Shown one piece after another: positions 9,656 through 19,618 of a stretch of 21,024 nucleotides of DNA. Where the stretch lies: contig JADDTR010000046.1 of the NCBI GenBank assembly GCA_015345905.1, forward strand, positions 1 through 21,024, given 5' to 3'. The notes beneath the pieces are model-generated. The model worked only from the letters and a program-made list of their open reading frames with translations, was not told where the DNA came from and ran no database searches. Made by a program: the position numbers and the translations under genes. Within the stretch, counting starts at the first letter, position 1. The number at the start of each line of letters is the position of its first letter. Source of the stretch: Aotearoamyces nothofagi (taxonomy: Eukaryota; Ascomycota; Leotiomycetes; Leotiales; Tympanidaceae).

Positions 9656-12600
9656 TCAGCGGCTGCGCTTTACTTGCTGGTTGATAGTATTACTGCCGTC
9701 ATAGTCCCACTGCCTCTTCAGCCCACCTTCGTAGACGCTTGCAACAGACTCCTGCCACATGCTTGGACTGACAAACGAAGGGATCGGCGCAGCAGAGTAT
9801 GGCTGTGGGGCCATGGACTGGGGACCTGGTGGTAGAGGAAGGATGCCACTGCCCTGGATATCCGGCAGTGAGTTCACCTCCAGAGAACCTGCCGCAGGAA
9901 GTCTTAGAGGAGCTGAAACAGGGACAGAGGTAGTCTGACTGGAGGGAGGCGTACCAAACGTGGTATTCCACTGCCTGAATGACCAGTTAGATATATATCA
10001 TTGTACGGAGCATGCGGCGATTACTTACTCAAAAATACGCGAAGGGTTCCATGCTGACGGGTCAACCATTGGCACTGCATTCGACATGGACTGCTGTGTC
10101 ACGCGTTGCCCTGTAGCCATCATGACCAGAGACTGTACGGCAGGAGAGTCACTTTTGTTGTCCACACCACCAGCAGATATTGGCGGAGTAATGGGATGGC
10201 TTGTATAACTGACTTGCGGTTGTTGCACCGTGTGGTGCTGCTCCAATCCCTGCTGCTGATCTATAGAAGAGCTCCGCCCTAGCTGTGGCTGCTGATATTG
10301 AACCACCCGAGGTGGAGTGGTATTGACAGGTGCGCTAGGACTGCCGTATGGGAAGGATGGCTTCAATACGAATGGTTTCCTAATGTCTGCTGAAAATGCT
10401 TCTCGAAGCGCGTCAATCGAGGCCTGCATGTCAGGCATAGGCCATGAGCTGGTACACTTCTCCAGTATTTGCATGTGGCGAGTGAAGTAGTCGCGTGCAT
10501 CCGAATTGAGATCTGGATCTGGCGAGGTTAATGCAACCTGGAATGGCATATTAGTGTTATCCAGGACAAGAAGAAATAAAAAGCCTGCTTACAAGATGCA
10601 GGACGGTGCAGGTTAGAATACAATATATGGTGAAGTTTATGCCGCGTTGCATGCACAGTAAGCCTGGCAGGCCGAACGATTGGAGGATAGATTCCTGAAT
10701 CCTGCACAGGTATTTTGCGGACGTGTAGCACAGCATCATGTGGTGCTTCCACTTCCCATCCATACCGGTTGGCTCCATGAAGCTGAGCTGCGGCCGATGG
10801 AGCATGATGATACTTAGATGATAATACGAATGCAGGTTCCCGATGAAATGCGATGGGAGCCAGGGCGGAGATCCATCTGGGGGGAAGCTAATTTGGAGGT
10901 CCGAAGGGAGATCATTCAGCCACGACTCGAATGCTGGATTTAGTTGAACAAATTCTGGCTCGACACCCCAATCCTTCATCTTCTTGATCCTCCCGTAGAC
11001 GTTATTCATGCGTCTGACGTTGGTGATGACTCTAGTGAAGTATGTAAAGTTGCGGGTGACGTGGTATTCGGAGTTGTCGCCAGGCACCACCCTCGGGATG
11101 CTGAGATCTACCGTATCAATGTCCACGGTGAGATCCGTTCGCCCTGTTATCTTGTTAGCTGGATACTCTCACACTCCCTTCACGACTGTCAGACCTTGGG
11201 GTGATCCTATCATCAGTTCACAGACAAACACGGTCTGCCAAATTCGAGTCTTCGTGATGCAGTCCGTAGGACTAGACCCACAGGATCTGCCAGACTTGTG
11301 CTCGTCGTAATGCTCATCAAGGCCTAGATCCCTCGCCATGGCAATACACTGCACGATGGTCATCCAAGATCTATAATAATAGCCACGCTTCGGCGTAGCT
11401 TCTCGCGCCTTGAGCACTATGAGCATGGCCTGGAGCGTACTTAACCGTGGCACGTCCATGAAAGAGTCGGCATGTTCTGTAAAGATCAGCAGCGGATCGG
11501 TGGCACGGGATACAGACACTCACTTCCTGCCAGCGCGAGCCATTGCTGCCCTTGCGACGGTTCGTCCGCTAGCCTACCTGCGATGGCGAAGATGGCTTCC
11601 AGGATCAGAGGAGAGATGGACTCCCGGTTGCTGTGCCACTGCTGGTAAAAGAGAGTCTTGTTTAGGACGGGGACATAGGGGTGAACATTCGCAAAGAAGA
11701 TATCGAAGTAGCTCAGCGCGGTAGCCCCATCCGGCATCAGCTCTGGCGGTATTCGAATCTTCATGTCGGGGCCAGAGGTGATGGCAGGGAGAGCATGCTT
11801 GTACTCGTCCAGGTCCTCGAAGGCGGGTTCCTCGATCGTCGTATTCGATTTTTTGTTGTTGAGATATGGAGCTACCCAGCGGGTTAATACGCGTCTTCTC
11901 GCAAATCGAGTACCAGCAAATACGAACCTGAGCCGGTCGGATCCATCTTGAGAGCCCCCAGATAGTCGGAGAGGTCCTGCTGCCCGTACTGATCCTGCTG
12001 GTACACCTCTGGCGACTGCGAATGGGGCTGCACTTGCGGCTGCTGCTGCTGCATGGGCGCAATCGGGTAAACGTTCTGGGCGGGATAGCTGCCGTCGATG
12101 ACTCCAGGCGGACCCTGTATGTTGGCGTACTGCATCGGCTGCTGTCCTGGCGGCTGCTGGTCGTATGGAAGGGGGTGATACACGTTGACATTATCCGGGT
12201 ACGGGACCTGCTGCGCGTAGACGGGCTGGGATGTCCTCTGAGGCCCTCCCATCTGCTGCATGCCCATCTCGTTATGATATTCTTCGTCGCCGCTCCCGCT
12301 CTCGTACTCCGCCCTCTCTCCCTCGAACCCCGAGCTGTTTCCCGGGTCGTAGTTCACCGTGGGCGGGACGCAGTGCAGCTTGAGTCGCACACAGGCCGAG
12401 CAGGGCCACGTATTGGTCGTTGCCGCATCGCACTTGATCTTGCGTCTCCGACATCCTTCGCACGCTCGCATCACTGGGAATTTTAGCACAAGATCAGTCT
12501 CCCTGCAGAGCGGAGTGACTCCATACCCTTCAATCGCTTGTGCCGATTGTGCTCGTCCACGAAGACGTAATCTGCACGATCGTCAGCCATGCCGTGCCAT

Positions 12601-12765
12601 GCCATATACCTGCAAGCCCAGCGAGCGCATGGGCAAGCGCCGCCTCGGGGAGCACCCACTCTTCTGGTTCTCGCGCTGGCCGAAGTTGTTCGGCGCGAAG
12701 GAGAAGCTCTGCATCTGGGAGCTCTGAGGTAGCAGCCTCCGCACACCCTGATCCCCACCGGACAT
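9656..12765 (-). CDS. Zn(II)2Cys6 transcription factor with fungal-specific regulatory domain
   Basis: Eight exons: 12765-12660, 12571-12527, 12473-11928, 11871-11524, 11476-11195, 11143-10593, 10537-10029, 9974-9656. Introns are 88, 53, 56, 47, 51, 55 and 54 nt, all GT...AG, and the frame is kept through 901 residues. The zinc cluster is at residues 55-85: C-x2-C-x6-C-x9-C-x2-C-x6-C (Cys55, 58, 65, 75, 78, 85), with basic RRRKIK after Cys58. It is preceded by YVFVDEHNRHKRLK (37-50), a conserved lead-in that also supplies a nuclear-localisation type basic patch. Gln/Pro-rich linkers follow (about 140-225). The central regulatory domain spans roughly 245-680, with motifs such as SYFDIFFANVHPYVPVLNK, YYYRSWMTIVQC, KTRIWQTVFVCELMIGSPQ, LHSYYHLSIIMLHRPQL and LLCMQRGINFTIYC. 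The tail is Gln-rich and ends WQESVASVYEGG...VKRSR. Such proteins bind CGG-type sites and activate transcription. This one resembles a widely conserved Pezizomycotina regulator whose name I cannot give with confidence. The zinc cluster does not look like XlnR, AmyR or FacB. The first exon is the least certain. Confidence 0.93.
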
Positions 12766-13190
12766 GTCGTGCAGTGCCGTGCAGTGCAGTGCAGTGCTCG
12801 AGTGGCGATTCCGGCTCCCGATAAAGTCTCGCAGGGCGCACGTGTGATGCCTGTGGGCAAGCGTCGTCGACGGATACTATCGCATGGATCGCAATTGGAG
12901 TCAGGCTCGTCGGGCTGGCAGAGGGATGGAGGGACGCCGGCTCAGGGAGATGATGTACGGAAGTACTTTGGCAGTCTCGAGTCGCCAAGGAAGATGCCGA
13001 AGATATATCAGGCGGGACGGGGATGGGAAGGTGGATGGACAGGCGCTTCGGTAGTTCGTTAAGGGATTGGGCAGGTGGATAGGACAAGTGGCTTGCCTAA
13101 GCCGCGGGAATTAGCATTGATCTGACTGCGTTCACTTATCACGCAGGCCACACGCTTGCTGAGTAAAGGTCGGCTGGGGGGGGGGGTGGT
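12766..13190. other. 5' flank of the regulator gene
   Basis: This is the leader and proximal promoter side of the minus-strand regulator. A short run of GTGCA units lies at 12770-12797, directly before the start codon. I see no clear TATA box and no other gene; the open frames here do not resemble known proteins. Confidence 0.5.
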
Positions 13191-13218
13191 GGCACCTTTT
13201 TTTTTTTTTTTTTTTTTT
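13176..13218. repeat. Adjacent G11 and T22 homopolymers
   Basis: Eleven G residues at 13176-13186 are followed closely by twenty-two T residues at 13197-13218. They mark the left edge of the repeat-rich divergent region. Homopolymer lengths in assemblies are unreliable. Confidence 0.9.
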
Positions 13219-13283
13219 GGAGAATGGACGAGTTACTTGGGTATAAGTACTACGTTACGATACTTGCCTGGGCGAATAGACGA

Positions 13284-13335
13284 GCAGGTGGGCGAGCAGG
13301 TGGGTGAGCAGGTGGGTGAGCAGGTGGGTGAGCAG
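13284..13335. repeat. 12-bp tandem repeat (GCAGGTGGGTGA)
   Basis: Four units start at 13284, 13296, 13308 and 13320, followed by a partial GCAG. The first differs by one base. No stop occurs in several frames, which creates spurious open frames on the minus strand. Confidence 0.9.
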
Positions 13336-13930
13336 ACCCACGCAGCAGGCTGAGGCAGTGTCGGGGAGCAGCGAGCGGTGGACGGTGGACGGTGGACACT
13401 GAACACTGAACACAGAACACAGAACACTGGACACAGAACACCAAACACGAAAAAAAAAACACCAAGCAGCAGCAGTCAATACTAAACAACATCCCCATAT
13501 CCCAACATCACAGCAAGATCACAGCACACCCAGCCCACCCGTTGCAGAGCTCATGCTCGCTGCCTAGCACCCCAGGCATAGCTAGCTAGCTATATAGGGC
13601 CTCCACTCCACTCCACTCCAGCACTGCACTGCACTGCACAGTACAGGTACCTACCTGGGGAAGAGGCACGGGTAGCGAGCGAGACCACAGTGCTATGCTA
13701 TGCTATGTATACAAAATCGTATAGTGGTGCGTAGGTACAGCACGCATGCACGCATATATGTATGTACATATATATATCCTATCCTCGCGAGCAGTTTCGT
13801 CCACTTACTGTCCACCTATTTCGTCCACTTCGGTCCACTTACTACGTCGTAGCAGACCCGAGCCAGTGCAGGCACGCGACCGACCGCTGGGGCGGCCCAC
13901 GGAGGAGGCCTGGAGCCTGGAGCGACGGGG

Positions 13931-14010
13931 GCGAGCACAGCACAGTAGTAGCGAGCACAGCAGTAGCGAGCACAGCAGTAGCGAGCACAGCAGTAGCGAG
14001 CACAGCACAG
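13931..14010. repeat. 15-bp tandem repeat (GCGAGCACAGCAGTA)
   Basis: Four 15-bp units start at 13951, 13966, 13981 and 13996, preceded by a 20-bp variant at 13931. The repeat is nearly perfect, so it is likely young or actively slipping. Confidence 0.9.
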
Positions 14011-14546
14011 TACATACATGACCGGGAGGAGGAGGGCGCAGGGCATTTCAGGGCATACAGAACATAACTTATCGCGCACTCGCACTCGCAGACAGACATA
14101 CAGGTAAACCGACACACTTTTTTGCGAGGCACCTCAGGCTTCCGTCCATTCTTTCCATCCTTCCATCCTTCTATCCTTCCATTCTCCCTTCCTTCCTTCT
14201 TTTCTTCCCTGACCGACCGACCGAGCGAGCGAGCGAGCGCAGGTACCGTGCAGTGCATGTATGTATATGTCTCTTCTGGCTGTACAGTAATCAGTACCAG
14301 CAACCAGCACCAGCAACCAGCACCAGTAACAGGGCGGGGTGTGGGATGCCTATCGCGTAGCATAGCATAACACCGCATAACACCGCACTGTACAGCCCCA
14401 TCCGTCTAGGACGTACCGTACAATACAATACCTACAGTAGGACCTGGCCTTGTTTACTTACCTACTTACTTTACCTGCCCTGCCCTGCCTCGCCGCTCGC
14501 AGAAGGCCAGCCCAGGCCAGCCCTCTCTCTAAGCGGCACGCAGCTA

Positions 14547-14588
14547 GAGCGAGCGAGCGAGCGAGCGAGCGAGCGAGCGAGAGAGAGA
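14547..14588. repeat. (GAGC)n microsatellite
   Basis: About nine GAGC units run into a short (GA)n. A shorter GAGC run lies at 14222-14240. Confidence 0.9.
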
Positions 14589-14948
14589 CGGACGGGGGGG
14601 CGGCGGCGGCGGGCATCAGCTGTCAGGCATCCCATCTATCCATCCCATCCCATCTCCTGCTCCCAGTCTCCTGCTCCCAGTCTCCTGCTCCCGCGGTATT
14701 ATATTGGTTATATTATATTAGAATCATGCTAGAATCATCATCATAATATTGCAGCGCGCCGACCTTGCTTACTTGCTTGTCTATCTGTACAATCTGCACC
14801 GGCAGCATACGGGACAGCGGGACAGCGGTTCAGAGAGACGTACAGCACATCACAGCACAGTACAGCACAGCAGGGCCGACGAGCACTGGCACTGGCACTT
14901 TTCACTGCGATTGGTAATTTGCCAGCCGGCCGTCGTTCGTTGGCTAAA

Positions 14949-14985
14949 TAGATAGATAGATGGATAGATAGATAGATAGATAGAT
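14949..14985. repeat. (GATA)n microsatellite
   Basis: About nine GATA units with one GG interruption. Each unit formally contains a GATA-factor core, but a pure microsatellite is the simpler reading. Confidence 0.9.
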
Positions 14986-15028
14986 CCCCCCAGGGCACTC
15001 TGCTCACCACCTGCCCGCCTGCCTGCTT

Positions 15029-15078
15029 GATAGGAGAGGACAGGACAGCGTCTTCCTCGTCGCTGGTCGAGATACACA

Positions 15079-15110
<32 letters not shown>

Positions 15111-15540
15111 ACACTACATATAGGCACATTGAGAGGAGAGGACGGCGTCTTCCTCGTCTTCCTCGTCGCTGGTCGAGATACACATTGCATTGCTTGCTTG
15201 CTTGCACTGTACAGTACAGTACACTATATATAGGCACATTGATAGGAGAGGAGAGGAGAGGACAGGACGGCGTCTTCCTCGTCGCTGGTCGGGGTGTGCA
15301 TTACATTGCTTGCTTGCTTGCATGCTTGCTTGCTTGCATACTACATATAGACACATTGAGAGGAGAGGACAGAACAGCGTCTTCCTCGTCTTCCTCGTCG
15401 CTGGTCGAGATACACATTGCATTGCTTGCATGCTTGCACAGTACAGTACAGTACACTACATATAGGCACATTGAGAGGACAGGACGGCGTCTTCCTCGTC
15501 GCTGGTCTGCTTGCTTGCACACTACGTATAGGCACAGGCA
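15029..15540. repeat. Five-copy minisatellite, units about 100-117 bp
   Basis: Units start at 15029, 15131, 15241, 15358 and 15473; the last is shortened. Each has the same order of parts: GA(G/T)AGGAGAGGAC, then GCGTCTTCCTCGTCGCTGGT, then (TTGC)n, then (GTACA)n in some units, then CTACATATAGGCACATT. The nested simple repeats vary in number between units, while the CGTCTTCCTCGTCGCTGGTC block is nearly constant. Several frames on both strands lack stops across the array and give Leu/Ala/Cys-rich or Ser-rich strings. These are repeat by-products, as they do not agree on one frame. Confidence 0.88.
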
Positions 15541-15665
15541 CAGGCACAGGCACAGGTACAGTACAATACAGGTACAGGTACAGTATACAGGTACAGTACG
15601 GGCACAGTAGCTAGGGCAAACAAGCATCTATTCTATTCTATTCTAATCTATTCTATTCTAATCTA
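15531..15665. repeat. (GGCACA)n, (GTACA)n and (ATTCT)n microsatellites
   Basis: Immediately after the minisatellite come about four GGCACA units, then GTACAG-type units to about 15606, then (ATTCT)n with ATCT interruptions at 15630-15665. All are simple slippage-prone sequence. Confidence 0.85.
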
Positions 15666-15831
15666 TCTGGTGTGCTGCCCCCCGTCGTGCCGCAGACGCA
15701 GGTGCAGGTGCAGACGCAGGTGCAGGTGCAGCGAGAGAGAGAGAGAGAATAGCCTGGGACAGTTTAATCTACCATACATACCTAGGGGGCACCTCGGGTT
15801 CTTTTTCTCATCGCTTCTTCTACTTCTGCTT

Positions 15832-16243
15832 CTACTACTACTACTACTACTACTACTACCCCCATCAGCAGCATCTGCACCGCGCACTTCCTCTATCCCG
15901 AGTATGCTGCTTCAGCAGTCTGGCCGCTCGTACCTGACCAGACCAGACCAGACCAGACCAGACATCCCCTTCCACACCCGTCGGTACAGTACAGTACAGT
16001 ACCGTATCCCATCCCAGCCCACGCCTCGCCCACGAATTTCTGATCTTAATTATTTTCCCTCTCATCTCCTAGCCGGGAGCGGTGGGATGGGCTACATACT
16101 TTTTGCATTACATTACATTACGGTACGGGCAACGGGGCAAGGGGGTCGAAACGGCTGCCACCGCACAGGCAGGTTTGAAAGCTCTCACAGCGCGGCGAGA
16201 GCCAGGCCCTGGGCTCGGCGGTGGGTCGGCGTGAGATGGGGTT

Positions 16244-16275
<32 letters not shown>
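15832..16275. repeat. (CTA)n, (GACCA)n and (TC)n microsatellites
   Basis: (CTA)n lies at 15832-15859, (GACCA)n at 15936-15962 and (TC)n at 16249-16275. A long plus-strand open frame from 15670 to 16641 runs through them as poly-Leu, Arg/Cys and Leu/Ser strings and has no domain, so it is not called as a gene. Confidence 0.85.
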
Positions 16276-17094
16276 GCTCCTCTGTCCCCCCCAGGCGCCG
16301 TCCGTTCGGCTCTAGGTGATTGTCGCCTTCCCTGTCGCCCGGCAGCACTCTTGCTGGGAGGATTTAGGTTTGGTATGCCTGGGGTAGCTCGTGCTGAGTT
16401 TGCACCCGAGCAGGGCCGCAGTGGTGAGCTGGAGCGGTGCTGGAATGAGCCTGCGCACAAGCACGCACTCGGCGCACTCCTGGCAGGTCGCATCTCCAAG
16501 GCGCTCCTTTCAATTCCCAGTGGTAAATACACACATTCCCCTCTGCCCATCTGGATATACATACAGTACATTACTAGAATCCAGCATTCGGGCCTCAGCT
16601 GGCTGGGCTGGAGCGGCCGGTGCGCGCTACGCCGCAAGTAGGGACGCTCGCTGCTCGCTAGCCGACTCGTGCTGGAATGTGGGAATTGGGTGGGATTCGG
16701 CAGCTGCGCCCATGCGGAGTTCCCGACCTTCTGACCTTCGCTCGACCTTCGACCGCCCACCGCCCACCGCCCACCGCCCAACTCCCGCCTTCCGCCTTCC
16801 GCCTTCCGCCCTCCGCCCTTCCATGTGCGCGCGAGGAGCCTCGAAGGGGGGGGGGTTTGCCGAGGCTTGCATTTGGATTGGTGCGTGACTGACTGAAGGT
16901 CCCTCCCCTCCCTCTGCTGGTGGCTTGTTGTGCAAAGTGGGGAGACGTGTCGTGCACGGTCGGTCGTGCACGCACCGCCCTCTCCTGCTTGCCTGCCTCG
17001 GCCAGAGCTTGACGAGCAGTGTCGTCGCCGCGGACGGATCCGCAGTCTGCAGTAAGCGTACTTCGTGGGCGGTTTCAAAGACGCTGTGGCGCTG

Positions 17095-17097
<3 letters not shown>

Positions 17098-17163
<66 letters not shown>
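17098..17163. repeat. (GCT)22 trinucleotide repeat
   Basis: Twenty-two perfect GCT units are flanked on both sides by GCTGTAT. Depending on frame it reads as poly-Leu, poly-Ala, poly-Cys, poly-Gln or poly-Ser, but none of the surrounding frames resembles a known protein. I treat it as non-coding. Confidence 0.93.
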
Positions 17164-17165
<2 letters not shown>

Positions 17166-17308
17166 ATAGTAGAGGCAGGCAGGCTCCTGTGTTTTTGATG
17201 GGGTTTCAGCATCCTGGCGGCGAGCGGGCTCGACTGCTGTGGCCGTAGAGCACAACCCCACCTCCAAGCAACTGATCTATCTACTCACTGGACGCCCGTA
17301 CCGAAGCG

Positions 17309-17550
17309 CACCACGGTAGCCACGGTAGCCACGGTAGCGCCCTCTGGCGGGTCGTCGTCGTTCTGGCAGCAGGATGATTCGAGCGTGGCAGGCCCACCGC
17401 TATAGTTGGCTCACGTCGAGATCGTGATGGAAGCAAGCATGGCTGCCGTAGCTGCCGAACGGTTAAAACTTAGAAGTTACCGTAGCGAGTTCGTTAGCAC
17501 GCCGTCGCTGCCAACAGTGCCAACAGTGCCAACCGTGCCAACAGTGCCAA
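17309..17550. repeat. Two 9-bp tandem repeats
   Basis: CACGGTAGC-type units occur three times at 17309-17337. GCCAACAGT-type units occur four and a half times at 17510-17550, with one internal variant. Both have a period of a multiple of three but sit in no recognisable reading frame. Confidence 0.85.
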
Positions 17551-19409
17551 GCCTGGCAGCCTGGCCGCCTGGCCGCCCAGCAGCGACGGCGTAGCGTGGT
17601 GGCCTGATACAGGCATGTGCGCCATTTGGTGCTTCTGGCCCACGGGCAGGACTCCTGCAGAGCAGAGCATATTCACGGCACGGCTGCGGGAATAAGGCAC
17701 CTGCCGGGCTGCCATCGACGTGCTTCTGGCAATTGCTAAACGAGCTGGGCAGGGCAACATTGGTAGTCTGGGCAGGTGACAAGGCGTAGGATGATTGATG
17801 CCCGCTCGCTTGGATACGTTGCGTGTCAGGCAGGGAAGGTGATGAGGAGGCTGTGCAGCAATTGCTAAGATATCCGCAGGCCATGGTTGATCATGGTTGA
17901 TCATGGTGAGATCCAGCATCTGCAGCCGTTCTTCCCTCCCTCGCCATGCGGTGGTTCTCTTTGAGAGACTACGATGCAGAACATAACATGGCGAGGTGAA
18001 CGGCGGCCGGGACAGGCATTGCTAGTACGGATTGCCTCGCGTGCTTGAGCAGTCGGCCAGCTGAGGGTTAGGCATATCCTGCACTGGCGGCTCTTACCTC
18101 GATCAGTACTCAGTACAGAGGGAGTGGAGGATCTTCTCGTCGATTTTTATATCGCATCCTGCGGCCTTGGTGAGACGCCCGTAGCAAGAGGTCAAGCGCA
18201 CGTGCAGGATTCCGCGAATGGCCACATGGAAGGACGGGCGTCCCTGGCTTATCGCGGTGCCCGTTCCTACAGTAGAATATGCCTCGCGAGACGTGGTGGC
18301 AGGGCACTGGGAGCTGCAGCCTGGAAATCCGCGTTGTATTCCACAGCCAAGAAATTGTTCCATGCATGGAGCTTGCTCCTCTGCCGGTCGGCCTCTGCCG
18401 GGCATCGCTCGTTCTCGTCTGGCTTGGGAGGAGAGGTGCAAGGCAGGAGAAAGGGGAGAGAAGGGGCTTGAGCATTCACAGGGAGAGCGGCCACCGAAGC
18501 CGAAAAGTCAGCGCGAATTGGTCAAGTCGCAACCACGCCGGGTGGATTGATAGATAGCAGTCATTGGCTTGCCCAACCCCCAAGTCGGGACAGAGGAGAA
18601 AGGAGACGCTGACGGGGGCCGGAATAATATTCGAGAGGTGGAGGTGTTTAGATCTAGCCCAGGGAGACATGGGACGCGTGTACACATCATTTCGTGATCA
18701 AATCTCATCTCCCCGTGCTGGACTTGCCACGGGCCGGCAGACATCTCCGACTGCGAAGGCCACGCCTAGCGTTCTGCCCTCGGCACTCGATGCTTTATAC
18801 GAGGTATAGGGTTCAGAATATTAAGCTCTGGATCGATCTCCGGATTTGCCCTGGGTCATCTTCGATCCACATGCGTGTAAGGTTATCGGGCTCGATCTCT
18901 CGGTGATGGATTGCCCCAAGTAGAAGCATTCCCCTGGCCAGGAACGACTTCTGAAGGCGTTTGACGGCTCGAGGGCGGTATGGGGAGAGATCAGTTGGAG
19001 GCGCCGACTAGTCGTGGTATCCGTCTCAACGGTAGGCCTCTTGCAGAGATCATTGCAAAGCTAGTAATGCATAGAACACTGCACCGAGACGGCAGCAGAC
19101 GCCTGAGACTCGACGGCAAGTTTTTGAGAAGGGGAGCCAGCATGTTAGACGCCCAGCTACAGTGGTAATCACCGAACTGCCGACAGAGCAGCATTAAGCT
19201 CTACTTCAGGGAGAGGGAGACAGTAACGGAAGAGGATGTGGAAGAGGACCTGCTCGATAGATGTCTTGTCGTGGTCGGGTAGAATCGAGGCTTCACTGAA
19301 TCCTCTCCCCCGCCAGCCGGCCACGTACTGTAACTGCCCTCATGCCGCCGTGACGGGCTCGAAAAAGCAGCTGGCACGGCACGGCACTGCTGGCAACGGC
19401 TGGCCGGCC

Positions 19410-19458
19410 TTATCGTAAGCGATTGAGCGCTTATCGCTCAGCTGCTTATCACTCAGCT
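19410..19458 (+). promoter_or_regulatory. Three HGATAR sites and a 15-bp tandem pair upstream of CIA2
   Basis: TTATC cores at 19410, 19431 and 19446 read CGATAA, CGATAA and TGATAA on the minus strand, all matching the fungal GATA-factor site HGATAR. The last two lie inside a tandem pair GCTTATC(G/A)CTCAGCT at 19429-19443 and 19444-19458, differing by one base. They sit about 160-210 nt before the CIA2 start codon. GATA factors in moulds include nitrogen (AreA) and iron (SreA) regulators; which one, if any, binds is unknown. Confidence 0.4.
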
Positions 19459-19618
19459 ACACAAGCCGCTACGTCAAGAAATTCACTTCGGCCATCGCAT
19501 CATGCTACGACCCGTATTCAAGAGCAGCACAGACACACCGCCCGCTCGTAATCTGAAGAACATATAGACAGGCGACTCCAGTTGCGCGCGGCTCAAGCAC
19601 ACAGCGCTCTAGTCAGCA

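Larger units (their letters stand above)
16276..19400. other. Rest of the long divergent intergenic region: no gene seen
   Basis: Apart from the (GCT)22 and 9-bp arrays, a (CGCCCAC)n/(CTTCCGC)n run near 16757-16815 and an 11-bp repeat (CATGGTTGATC) at 17881-17908, I see nothing that supports a gene. Open frames are short, overlap on both strands and lack family motifs. I found no tRNA. It may hold the distal promoter of CIA2 or long non-coding transcripts, which sequence alone cannot show. Confidence 0.5.

Noticed and set aside
12572-12609. A 38-nt intron (GTATAT...CAG) as the first intron of the regulator
   Set aside because: It has a good branch point and acceptor but would put the next exon out of frame with YVFVDEHNRHKRLK. 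The GTGGGT donor at 12659 keeps the frame.
488-12765. Biosynthetic gene cluster made of peptidase, MBL-fold protein and regulator
   Set aside because: There is no backbone synthase, P450 or transporter. The regulator is of a broadly conserved type, and 6.4 kb of repeats and relic DNA separates the peptidase from the others.
9656-12765. Naming the regulator as XlnR, AmyR or FacB
   Set aside because: The zinc cluster sequence (RACEGCRRRKIKCD, nine residues between Cys3 and Cys4) differs from what I recall for those proteins, so no symbol is given.
15029-15540. CRISPR-like array
   Set aside because: The repeats are contiguous and internally variable, with no unique spacers of constant length, and the host is a fungus.
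15670-16641. Long plus-strand open frame (323 codons)
   Set aside because: It is mostly poly-Leu, Arg/Cys and Leu/Ser strings produced by (CTA)n, CAGGTG-type and (TC)n repeats, with no domain and an overlapping minus-strand frame of similar length.
16185-17267. Long minus-strand open frame (360 codons) with a poly-Ala run
   Set aside because: The poly-Ala is the (GCT)22 repeat read backwards. The rest is Arg/Pro/Ser-rich sequence without family motifs, in GC-rich DNA where long chance frames are common.
18980-19168. Short frame (62 codons) upstream of CIA2
   Set aside because: No domain, no splice-linked partner, and a length expected by chance.
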